Shown piece after piece: positions 34,619-43,984 of a stretch of 64,000 nucleotides of DNA. Each line of letters begins with the position of its first letter. Within the stretch, counting starts at the first letter, position 1. Source of the DNA: Sabellastarte sp. h YS-2021 (taxonomy: Eukaryota > Annelida > Polychaeta > Sabellida > Sabellidae). The notes below the pieces were generated by a model that saw only the letters and a program-made list of their open reading frames with translations, searched no databases and was not told where the DNA came from. The stretch is from assembly GCA_964017235.1 (NCBI GenBank), contig OZ024933.1, forward strand, positions 93,029,432 to 93,093,431, given 5' to 3'. Both the position numbers and the translations under genes were made by a program.

Positions 34619-35815
34619 TTATTCGTTTTTTGTCTGTTTTTTCTGTTTATTGCGGCATTGTGATTCAGGATGAGTAAATGTTTTACCAGACGTGGCAAAG
34701 CAATGAGTGCAGATATGCTTGTAGAGGGTTCCCCGGGTATCATGGGATTTGAGGTGGGCACAGGAACCCTGGTTGTAATACTGGCACGGCATGCTTTTGG
34801 TGGCTTTAGTCGTTTGCTTTTTAGTACCTATGTGTTGGGAGGATGTACTAACCGGAGAAACATGCCTTTAAGCGTTTGCTCTTCTAACTCGGTCGATTTT
34901 TTCGACCTGTGCATAATCTTTAATTTCACCTTGTTCCATCCGGCATAAAAGAACGGCGTGACTGGCCTTTGCCGCCTCCCAGCTGAAATCATTTGCATCA
35001 TCAAAAAGTGCTATCAGATAATCTAACATAGAATTTTGAATGTCCCTGTTCTGTTCATCACGCATTATGCGGCAAAAGCCAGTCACCCATTGAATGACAG
35101 ATAGCTGGTCATATGATACCCGCTCTTTCTGTGAGCCGGACAAGACATATTCATGTGGCCATTTAACTTTGTTTGGCACAAGGACTTCTACGGGGCCGCC
35201 GCGTAACGATTTTTGTTTGTGCGTACCTGATTTTTCTGCCTCAGCTAACTCTTTGAGTCGTTTTTCAACTTGGGCTTGGATCAAGAGATCTTGTCTAATA
35301 GTGTGTAACTGTGGAATTTGGTCCACACTCTGTGGCAAGATTTGATGCTGAGTAGAATTTGGTGTAGCGGAGGTTTCCCCTTGTTTTGCACTGATACTTT
35401 TGGACTTGTCATTACTCGGATGTTTATTTTTGCTGGTCTTAACTTTTTTAGGATCATTTGTTTTTTTACAGCGAGTCTGCTCTATTTTATCAAGTCTTTG
35501 ACTGATTGTCTGTAATTGACTCAATATCTGGGAATTAATCAGTTGTTGGACTGCTGAATTGTCTGGAGCACTCTCACTAACATTATCGGATCTTTCAGAC
35601 TCCTGTCCCCCTGTTTGTTCCCCATCAGAAGTCCCCACAACATCACTACAATTTAAATCTGACTCCGAGGAACTATCAGATTCCTCATTGTGTGGTTGAG
35701 TATTCGTTTTGAGAAGTTGTGACAGGAAATCAGAATCATTATTCAACTGTAGTTGAATGGGAACTTGGATTTGATCTGCTTTGTTAGACCGCAAATTGTA
35801 AGTGCTCTCCGACAT
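34619..35815 (-). pseudogene. Gag-like protein of element B with one premature stop
   Basis: From ATG 35815 the frame is open to a TAA at 34868-34870, then continues in the same frame to TAA 34619-34621; without the internal stop it would be 398 residues. The first 150 residues are acidic and Ser-rich, followed by a short coiled-coil-like segment (ISQRLDKIEQT). The core (VIQWVTGFCRIMRDEQ, DANDFSWEAAKASHAVLLCRMEQ, IDRVRRANA) is shared with copies A and D. The Cys/His cluster CQYYNQGSCAHLKSH, HICTHCF and a last Cys lies behind the stop. Copy D has CAG where B has the TAA, so the stop is a recent substitution or readthrough. Gag presumably packages the RNA. Confidence 0.8.
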
Positions 35816-35979
35816 GTTTAAAATCTACATACATAAATAGCCAAGTAACCTAAGCAGAACTCACTATATACTACTGGACTCTATAATACAATCACCTTGA
35901 AAAGACAAGATTTAACAAGTGTTTTGTGATCAAGAGAATGTCAGACCATATAGCATAATTATAAATTACATATATGCAC

Positions 35980-36117
35980 TAACGGTACAACATAGAATAA
36001 TATCTATATGCGGTAACGGTAAATCAATACATATAGAAAACAACGGTAACTTCTATGTGCGTTAACGGCACCACATTACATATAGAATCTGACAAAAAGA
36101 TATGTGTATTAACGGTA
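35980..36117. repeat. Clustered TAACGGT motifs upstream of gag in element B
   Basis: Five (T/C)AACGG(T/C) words lie at about 35980, 36014, 36041, 36063 and 36110, most within a longer degenerate unit that includes ACATATAGAA. They sit between the A1 repeat and the Gag start, where a promoter or RNA signal would be expected. Confidence 0.5.
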
Positions 36118-36233
36118 CATCAATATATAGTTAATATAAAACACTAAAACATATAAAAGAGCATAATAAAATGAAAATATAAAATGAAGTTATAAAACCA
36201 AAGTCCAGTTTGACTAGAAGACAAGATGTCTGC

Positions 36234-36410
36234 TGTTTTCAATGTGACCCCACTGCCAGCTGAAGTTTGAATGACAATGTCAGGTGAAGGATTATAGAGC
36301 ATTCAAGTATGACCAATCAGAGGAGAGGAAAAACTAGGACAAGTGTGCTTGCTAAAGCTTGGAGAGGGTTTACAGGAATGAACCCGTCCACACCTAGATG
36401 TGGACCCGCA
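36234..36410 (-). repeat. Split direct repeat A1 (left terminus of element B)
   Basis: Identical to 30324-30500. Homology stops exactly at 36410, the element boundary; GTATTTTAAT follows outside. The interrupted palindrome is at 36386-36405. Confidence 0.93.
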
Positions 36411-36894
36411 GTATTTTAATAGCTCTTAATCTCTGCATTCAAGTATGGGGATAGTATGTCGGGTGCCAGCCCAGTCAGTGGCTACTGTGTTAGGGGTTGT
36501 TCTTGTTTTTAGTGTCCTAAATTCTAATTGGTTGACCTCAGGTTGACCTATGGCTTCCTATAATTTCCCGCTTTTGGGAGCCATTTTCACTTGTTTAAAT
36601 TAAGTCAAGGATTTTTGAATTTCAAACTTATTGTTTTCAAATTCTGACGCTTCAGCCAAAGACTGAAACATCAGAGTTTCAGTGTTTTTCAGAGTGGAGT
36701 GGAAGCTGATGGTCTAGTGAGGCGTTCTTTGTGCTGATCTGTCAATTGATGTTGATAAGAGACATATGCACGTTTGCTCTGGGACTAACATCTTGGAGCT
36801 TGGCTTGAGGGCTTTATTACACCATTATTTACATTTTGTCATCAAAATTTCAATCCTTATTCGCAGATTTCAATTAACAATTCATGATTGATTG
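36411..36894 (+). other. Region between element B and copy C gag, possible 5' leader of copy C
   Basis: No coding region. It lies directly upstream of the copy C Gag start and may be its leader. Copy C has no identified terminal repeat here. Confidence 0.35.
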
Positions 36895-36903
36895 TTGCAG
36901 AAA

Positions 36904-37625
36904 ATGCCACGTAAATCATTCCAGTGCAAGGCCTGTGGGGATGTACACAAGAGACCTATTAATTCAAAGTGTCAAAATGTGAAAGAAAGTGACACCAGTG
37001 ATTTGGACAGTGAGAGTGTTAATGGTGCCGGACCAATGGATATCAACAAGCAGATTTTACAGAAACTTAAACAGTTAAATGGTAGAATTGCCAAAGTGGA
37101 AGAGAAGGTCGAAAATCAAGAAAAGGGACAGTTGAATTCACCAAAATCAGTCAAAAGTGTATCATCTATTTATGGTGTCGACTAGTCAAGCTGACGCTGA
37201 CCTCATACTGCCATCACTGAGTGGACTGAAGAACTCCAGACAGCTCCAGAGTCAAGTTGACCGAAGACTACAGGAGTTACAAGCCATCAATATGCAAGGC
37301 AAGTTTAAGTCACAAGGGGGGGGGGGGGGGGGGGGATCTAATGATACTGTGTGGTGTGAAAGGGAAGTTCCATAGCCATATAGCTTCATACTTTCGGGTT
37401 TAAGTAAATCTAGAACATCTTACGTTAATCTCTCCATGTCCCAGTGGGTGTCACGATTTCGGATGGCAGTCACGTAAGGCTGTGCATGCAGTTCTTTTAT
37501 GTAAGATGGAAGAGAATAAGGTTAACTGGAACAAAACACCAAAAATTGACCGCATTCGTAGGGTCCACGCACAGAGAGTAGTAAAAGTAAAAAATCAACA
37601 AATAAAGACAAACCAGTTCTGTGTC
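36904..37625 (+). pseudogene. Gag-like protein with N-terminal zinc finger (copy C)
   Basis: The ATG at 36904 (after a KMPRK context) starts MPRKSFQCKACGDVHKRPI, a C-x2-C-x3-H-x7-C finger, followed by an acidic stretch and a helix (QILQKLKQLNGRIAKVEEKV). The frame breaks near 37180; LQSQVDRRLQELQAIN continues in another frame up to a 20-G run (37316-37335). Further on HAVLLCKMEENKVNW and KIDRIRRVHAQRV correspond to the Gag core of copies A, B and D. The middle of the core is deleted. Confidence 0.7.
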
Positions 37626-37946
37626 GCTATTGTAGCAACCCAAGCTAAATTATGTATCAAGGCACAATAACACAAATAAATGACTTTTATTATGCCAAAC
37701 AGATAAACAAACTGGAACAGAAATCATTATGTCAACATATTAATTCAACAAAAAGAAAATCATATAACCCAATTCCCCAAACCTGACTCCCCAAGAAAAT
37801 TCCCCACCAACCAAGTTAATACCCACCTAATACATCTTTGATATTTATTCAAGGTATCAAAATTCCATCTAAAATATCAGCCCCATTAGCCAAAGATTAA
37901 AACCACTAAATTCAGTAACCTTAACTAAGCCTAAAACAGATCATAG

Positions 37947-38138
37947 TTGTTCAGTTACCTCTCCATGGCTGACAAAGCTTTAGAGCTTAGTGGCAAGAAC
38001 AGTGTGTTCAATAAAACGTCAGCCCAGAATGTGGGAAATGCAGCCCCTTCACCAAAAAGTGAACTACTCAAGTTTCTGATGTCAACACCTTTTACCCCTA
38101 TCCTTGAACCAAATACAGGTTCCCTGATTTGTTTATAA
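37947..38138 (+). pseudogene. ORF2 leader fragment (copy C)
   Basis: Contains FSYLSMADKALELSG, matching the FEYLSVAD motif of copy A. The region 38139-38640 after it has no recognisable reverse transcriptase and is partly low complexity. Confidence 0.45.
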
Positions 38139-38639
38139 AAAATAGACCCAAAATACCAGGATGGTAAACAAGGTCAAACATGGCTTCCAAAACATGTGAG
38201 TTCCTCAAATATAAAAAAAAACAAATTCTCACAATACCCACAGGTTAGTAAAACAAATATTTAATACCATTAAACAACCATACCCCAAGAAACCATTTAA
38301 TTATAATAAAGGGCACATGTGGCCAGAAAAGTGACCATGAAAATAATGGGCAGTTGTATTTGCACGTTTGTTCAGTATTTTTCACACTTGGCAAGTCTCA
38401 TACCCCCAAAAAGAATGTAAAAGGTAAAAAAACGACCGGGGCACTGCCTAAGTGCAGTGCAAAGTGTAAAACCTGTTGATTACACCAAAAAGTTTCGTTG
38501 TAGAATAATTAATTCTAGCAATGAAAACAATGGGCAAAGTGTCAATTGGCGACATGATTGGTTGAAAGTTAGTAAAGTGTCATAGAAGCGTGAATCAGTT
38601 TATGGGTCAGGTAGGTTACTCTATGCAACAAAGTGTGTT

Positions 38640-39296
38640 AGGGCATCAATGCCTTTCTTGAATCGCATGCTGCAATTTTTAAGGCAGGCAGACAAGCAGT
38701 CCAAGATTACACTGAATTAGGTGTTTATGAAGGATCTCAATTGGTTTGAACAGTTCTTGACAAAATTTAATAGAGTGGCGTTTTGCATGACCCTGTCCAT
38801 ATTCACATTGAACTTGATGCTTCATTGCAAGGGTTAGGAGCTGTTTGTGATAATGAAGTGTATGCCATTCCCCTTACCCTTGGGTTGGGTGGGTACCAAA
38901 TTGTGCACCTTGAAATGCTCAATATTCTGGTTGCTTTGCGTACATGGGGCCACAAATGGCTTAAGAGAAGAATAATGGTATATTGTGACAACCAGGCAGT
39001 GATTATGGTAATTAATTCAAGAAAGACTAGGGATCCCATATTGGCTGCTCTTACCAGAAAAAATTGCTATGTTAACTGCGACTTTGGACATCAACCTTAA
39101 GACTGTACACATACCAGGAAAACAAAATATTGTTGCTGATGCTCTCTCCAGATTGTCCACACATCCCCAGTATAGGGATCACCTTTATCAACTTATACCC
39201 TATCATTCGTGGTTAGATCCACCTGCTGATGTGCTTCACATAGATTGGTCTATTTCAATTTCAGATAACAATCCTCAGATTCAAGCCCTCTCCTGA
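38640..39296 (+). pseudogene. End of reverse transcriptase and RNase H (copy C)
   Basis: Fragments FLNRMLQFLRQAD and MKDLNWFEQFLTKFN match the RT thumb/connection of copy B. RNase H follows: IELDASLQGLG, HLEMLNILVALRTW, VYCDNQAVIMVINSRKT, then across a frame change VHIPGKQNIVADALSRLS, which contains the C-terminal RNase H motif that copy B lacks. One frameshift near 39060 breaks it. Confidence 0.78.
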
Positions 39297-39297
39297 A

Positions 39298-40200
39298 ATG
39301 CCACTACTAGAATTCAAGGTACCTTGGCTGATTGTACCACAAGGTTTTGAGTGTTCCTTGTTTTTATTATTTTTGCTTAACTTCAAACTGAATTCACTGT
39401 CTCTTGATAATATGCTATGTTTCTTGGCTTCAAACAGAGTCTCTTCCTCAGACATTTCAAACTATATTTCAGCAGTAAGACTAAGCTGTCTATGTATGGC
39501 ATTTCGGTCGCCAGTTTAATGACCCCAGATTAAGGTACTTTAATAGATCTTTAGCCAGAAATTGCAAGATTAAAGAGACCCTGAAAGCTATTTTTGGCAT
39601 TCCCATGCTTACTAAAATAGCTAAAGTCACTGACTATATGTATATGGGCTTTGTTTATAAGGCAGCCATACTTTTATCATTTTTCAGTTTCCTCAGAATC
39701 TCAAATTTAGTCCCTCATTCCATTGCAACTTTTTAACCCTTAAAACAACTAGCAAGGGGTGATGAGGTGACGTGTTCTCCCCCCCCCCCCTCCCCCAGCT
39801 CACATCTTATTGAAATGGTCTAAAACATTGCAGATGAACAATTCACTAAGAATTCTCAAAATTCCACAGTTAGTTGTCCAGTTAGGGCTCTTAGAAATCT
39901 CCTAGCTTCCAGCCCTATAGTTTCTAACAAACCCTTATTTCACATTAGATTTAAACATGCATGGGTACCATTGTCTGATACAAGGTTAAGGAAGCAGTTT
40001 ACAACCATTTTGGCTAGGTTGCAACTTCATCCATCAAATATCAGGCGCCACCTGGACTTTTAATGCTAAGGTTCCCCTGCAGAACATCCAGAGCCATGTC
40101 ACCTGGACGTCGGACTGTGTGTAGTCCTACATCACACAGGATCACCAGGCTTCAGATGCAGTAGCCCTTACTTTCCAACGTTCCCTACATGTTTTACTAC
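39298..40200 (+). pseudogene. Tyrosine recombinase, pseudogene (copy C)
   Basis: SSDISNYISAVRLSCLCMAF and, after stops and frame changes, LLSFFSFLRISNLVPHS (Arg I retained), LLKWSKTLQMNNSLRIL, and the QSHVTWTSDCV segment in which the expected Trp-x-Tyr is preceded by a stop codon. A C-run of about 20 bases near 39780 sits in the middle. Non-functional. Confidence 0.72.
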
Positions 40201-40890
40201 TGATACTAAGATTTGGGGTTCATACTCCTACCTCTCTAATGACAAATGGATTCAAAATATTGTAATTTGCCTATAATGTGGCCTTGAACCACATATCTAG
40301 CTTTTAAATGTCGAACTAGTCACTGAGGCCACCTTAAATGGGCCACATAACACTGATATGACCTTTAATCCACTATAACGTATTTGAGGCGACCTTAATG
40401 GGCCATGTAATGTAAATGTCACCTCAAACTCACTAGTGCATTGTATCATCATTTATGGTTCCCTCTTAGGGCCAAACTTCACACATTCTTAAACTGACCA
40501 TCAATCAGTAATATGACCTTATCTTAGTTAAGTTTAGTTATGGCCACCTTGATGGCTACTGTGATATTAGTGTTAATTTTAACTTATGTAAATTTTAGTA
40601 TGGCCCCTTTGGGCCTAGGTCGTATATTATCAAGTAACGTTTATTGGTCCACTTTAATATCTGATTTAGGGTCACCTTAAATGTAAGGTTGATTTGAAAA
40701 GGTGACCTTATGTATATATCTAGTCAAAAGTAGTTTTATATATTAGTTGTCCAGCTATTGCTGTTGATGCAGAATGTAATTTGTAAAGTTTACAACAGAA
40801 TGTAAATATTTTTAGTTAGTGTGTTATAGTCTACTAAACATACTAAATGCTAATAAATTATTACACCAGTGTGTAATTGTATAAATAGGT
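40201..40890 (+). repeat. 3' tail of copy C with GGCCACCTTAA-type words
   Basis: GAGGCCACCTTAAATGGGCC, GAGGCGACCTTAATGGGCC, GGTCACCTTAAATG and similar words recur through the segment, as in the tails at 191-560 and 18.55-18.72 kb. Non-coding. Confidence 0.55.
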
Positions 40891-41552
40891 CACTGAAGAC
40901 TCTGACGCACCACAAACGTAATCTGTATTGCAAAATTCATCATTCATGGGCATAGCAATGGTAGTTAGACCCCAGTTACACATGCCCAGATGTAGCGCCG
41001 GATTGCGGCAGGTTACCAAACAGGGAAAATTGTGAGTGATTTACGGATCATATTTTTCATCTGTGAACATGTCCATACCGTGCATAATATCCTTGTGGCA
41101 TCCGCCACGGATGTAATGTGTCTGTGGGGACGCCATGGAAAAATCAAACTGCTTGAATTTTCCGTAAACGGTTTGCCGATGCCAGGTGTAAATAATATCC
41201 GCAACTGATCCGTATGTAATCTGTATGTCATCCGTATTGTCCTTACAGCACCTGTAGATCTCCTTGTGGCATCCGGGACATCTTTGACTCATCCGCACCA
41301 ATAATGGCTCGGAAAATTTCTGCGGATATTCCCGGAGGATGTTCGGAGGATGTAAGTATGCCGCCGGAAGTTAACAGACATTGCCAGCAAACACACGGAC
41401 CAATAGGGATGGGCCGTGTAATTAGTCTGCGGATATGCATGGATATGTACGGATCTATTCACGGACAAAAAGGATGGGGTTTACGGATAGAATTTTAGTT
41501 TCCCATTACACTCGGGAATTTACGGAAAGATGCTTTCTCATGTACGAAAGCC

Positions 41553-41560
41553 TATATAAG
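41553..41560 (+). promoter_or_regulatory. TATA-box-like element (Harbinger copy 2)
   Basis: TATATAAG in the context GCCTATATAAGGGG, about 175 bp before the accessory gene ATG at 41735, as in copy 1. Confidence 0.55.
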
Positions 41561-41734
41561 GGGTACTTGGCTTGGCTTTTGCTAATATACACTTTGTGCA
41601 ATTTGATGTGCATACATCAAAATTTGGAAGTTTACAGCTTACACTGTATATGTATGAGGATATATATTTTGTCAAATTTAGTCAAAATTTTAGACGTTTT
41701 TTTAAATAGGAAATTTGGTGAATACATGTGTAAA

Positions 41735-42975
41735 ATGCCACCAAAGAAGAGGTCCAAGAGGAGAGGCAGTCAGGAAACAGAGAGGATGTCCACCAGGGCC
41801 AAGAGTCCAGAGGTGGATGAATTGAGTTAAGTACCAGAGACTCAGCAGGCAGCTGGGGTGGAGGAGTTGGTGATGGGAGTGGAGGATCCTCTGGAGATGT
41901 CGGAACAGGGTGATATTGGGCTGGAGACACAGCATAAATTGGATACAAGTGATGAGGATACACAGGATGCACAAGCTGCTGCAACTAATACACAGAAGGG
42001 CAAGGGCATAGGCAAGAGCAAGGCTGACAAAAGGAGCAAGAAACCTCCAGTTCTCTTCAGTGCTGAGCAGGAACAGAAGTTAGTGGACTTTCTGCGTGGC
42101 AATGAAATTCTGTACAACAAGCATTTAATGTACTAAAGGATAGGTCCAAGAGGTAGGCTGTGTGGGCAAAATTTTGTAAGGAGAACAATTTGGATAAATA
42201 TGCCTAGCAAAAGTGGTTCCAGAGCCAGCGCAGACTCTTCAGGAAAGTCACATACATAAAGTCCGACCAGGGGGAACGAGTGCTGACAGATAGGCAGAAA
42301 TAGACCAGAGACAATTTTGACTTTCTCAGGGACCACATCATGTGCCATCATACAGCAAAAAGTAAATTCAGGGCTCCCAAGGGGTCTGCTTCTCAAGCCA
42401 GTGCAGCAGCAGGCTCATCATCCAGTTGGGAGACTTTGCACATGAAACTGTTTGAGGATACTTCTCGTCCAGAATCAACTTGTGACCCCTCAGACATCTC
42501 GCACCTGGATACACATACGCTTACGACCCGATCACATGCTGTCAGTGTGATGTCAAGTTTAGCAGATTCAGACCTCCAAGCAATTCTTGCCGAATTGAAG
42601 AGGGGGATAACCAAGTTAAAAGACATTGTGGTGAAAAAGTTTGAAGACAAGCTGGATAACCCAAGATTGGGCTTCCATGACTTTTTGAAAGTGGAGGTGG
42701 TACAACTGACAGGCGACTCATATGACAAATTTCAACAAGAGACATTCAACTTATTGATGAGACTTAAACATAGGGACAAGCAGCAGCAAAGGTACTAACA
42801 CGCAATGGGAACGAGCATGGCGCAGACCATAATCTACAGCCAAGCCTCGACGTCACACCATTACCCAGTGTCTCACACAAAGATGCAGGCACCACATCAC
42901 CAGATGCAACAGACTTTTACACACGTATCGCAAGGGCTTGCACCGCAGTAATTGCAGCAGTCACAGCAGCACTTT
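41735..42975 (+). pseudogene. Harbinger accessory (MADF/Myb-like) protein, pseudogene (copy 2)
   Basis: MPPKKRSKRRGSQETERMS starts a basic N-terminus; an in-frame TAA at 41828-41830 (TGT in copy 1) precedes an acidic linker and a Lys-rich stretch. Then FSAEQEQKLVDFLRGNEILYNK, a cluster of aromatic residues (W and F in VWAKFCKEN, KWFQSQR across frame changes and stops) and RDNFDFLRDHI resemble a MADF/Myb-SANT DNA-binding domain; this is the part deleted from copy 1. The C-terminal half (FHDFLKVEVVQLTG, QQETFNLLMRLK) is readable at 42340-42798, and the Gln-rich tail is cut short by the element's internal deletion. Confidence 0.72.
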
Positions 42976-43000
42976 CAACCATGAAACTCTAACTGGCCCC

Positions 43001-43490
43001 TAAATTATTACAACCATGGAGACACTGACTGAATAAGAAATTATCGTGGAGAGGCCTTGTAGAAAAAATATGATGTGAGTTTCTTCCTGAAGGAGGTGAC
43101 AGAGAAAGCTGAATGAACATCATTAATAAATTCATTCCAGATTGTAGGAGTATCAAAAATGAAACTATGACCAAATAGCTGCTTTGAATTGTTCAAGGAT
43201 AGACTAAACTGTGGAACTTTCTATCCAGTCTTCCATATTCAATGGTGCATTTGCTGCTACTGTTAAGTAGCTACGATGCCCACTGATAAGGAACTTGTAG
43301 ACAAGTGTAACCACCTTAAACATACTGCGGTATTGAATAGGGAACCAGTGGAGACGATATAAGATTGGGGTAGCCTTGTAATTTCTGTTGGTTGAAATAG
43401 GACAATTTTCTAAACTGGGAGCTGCTGTAGTCTAAACACCTGCTACCAAAGCATTTGCAACAAGGGTGGCATTATCTACAGTCACAATTG
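43001..43490 (-). mobile_element. L2/CR1-like LINE 3' fragment, antisense
   Basis: On the minus strand, in shifting frames: RLHWFPIQYRSMFKVVTLVYKFLISGH and then FGHSFIFDTPTIWNEF and SFRKKLTSYFFYKAS, matching the C-terminal ORF2 end seen at 27.4-27.8 kb. Upstream remnants (NATLVANALVAG) correspond to the region before it. It touches the right end of Harbinger copy 2. The 3' tail is missing. Confidence 0.65.
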
Positions 43491-43639
43491 GCAATTACGC
43501 CAGAGATCACCCAACTCTGTAAAAGTATGTCTGCAAACAAAGTCATTTCCTTTATTATGTCACCTGTGCTTCGTGTAAAAACCCCAAATTCAAGTCTGAT
43601 ATGCAGAGGTTAACGTTCTTTGAACAAACTGGTTTTTTT

Positions 43640-43740
43640 TACATTTGTATCTGACTGTCCGTGTGATTGAACACAGATCCTCTGTTTTCCATGGTTAGTG
43701 TGTTAACCACTAAACCATATTCACAGACTTTTAAAGCAGG
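43640..43740 (-). mobile_element. tRNA-like SINE head fragment, antisense
   Basis: Minus strand: TATGGTTTAGTGGTTAACACAC (A box) and TGTGTTCAATCACACGG (B box). Body not found; the plus-strand SINE at 43778 begins nearby. Confidence 0.4.
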
Positions 43741-43777
43741 TGTTGACAATCTCTTCTGTCCATGATTTATGACTCTT

Positions 43778-43970
43778 AGGCCGGGGTTTGGTTCCCGGCA
43801 CGGCCTCATGTAGGAAAGCTGGTAGTTGCTTGCTGTTGGTCGGCAGTTTACAGTACAGAACCTTGACCAACTGTATGTATTGGTTTCCTCTGCCCTTCCA
43901 AATACCAGTCGTGATATGCCCTGTACAGTGTTGAAAGCGACGTAAAACCCCAAATAAATAAATAAATAAA
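43778..43970 (+). mobile_element. 5'-truncated SINE with perfect 14-bp target duplication
   Basis: GATTTATGACTCTT occurs at 43764-43777 and again at 43971-43984, exactly bracketing the element. Inside are a B-box-like GGTTTGGTTCCCGGC, the body words shared with the other two SINEs (TTTACAGTACAGAACCTTGA, CCAACTGTATGTATTGG), the 3' end GTTGAAAGCGACGTAAAACC and the tail CAAATAAATAAATAAATAAA. The 5' tRNA-like head is incomplete. Confidence 0.88.
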
Positions 43971-43984
43971 GATTTATGACTCTT

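Larger units (their letters stand above)
28681..36410 (-). mobile_element. YR retrotransposon of the DIRS superfamily (PAT/Ngaro-type split direct repeats), copy B
   Basis: On the minus strand the order is A1 (36410-36234), Gag, RT/RNase H, YR, B1 (31163-30501), A2 (30500-30324), a 979-bp unique segment, B2 (29344-28681). A1 and A2 are identical over 177 bp; B1 and B2 match over about 663 bp with only two differences seen. This split-direct-repeat arrangement is known for PAT and Ngaro groups, in which the B1-A2 junction equals the joint of a circular intermediate. No methyltransferase domain lies between RNase H and YR. No target duplication is seen, as expected for recombinase-mediated insertion. 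Near-identity of the repeats implies a young insertion, though Gag has one stop and RNase H is truncated. Confidence 0.9.
36895..40890 (+). mobile_element. DIRS-like YR retrotransposon, copy C (family 1), decayed
   Basis: Gag (with N-terminal zinc finger), ORF2 leader, the end of the reverse transcriptase, RNase H, tyrosine recombinase and a CCACCTTAA-rich tail occur in this order on the + strand. Most of the reverse transcriptase is deleted. The RNase H and recombinase resemble copy A more than copy B. The right limit is approximate: the Harbinger copy 2 starts at 40968. Confidence 0.78.
40968..43000 (+). mobile_element. PIF/Harbinger copy 2, transposase-less deletion derivative
   Basis: It begins GACCCCAGTTACACATGCC and ends CTAACTGGCCCC, matching copy 1 at both ends. 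The flanking triplets are TTA (40965-40967) and TAA (43001-43003), so the 3-bp target duplication is only partly preserved. The accessory gene is present, but right after its Gln-rich start (about 42978) the sequence jumps to the last 20 bp of the element, deleting the entire transposase. It is a non-autonomous element that could have been mobilised in trans. Confidence 0.85.

Noticed and set aside
37316-37335. 20-base G run as a functional G-quadruplex
   Set aside because: A homopolymer in a decayed element and possibly of assembly origin; no evidence of function.
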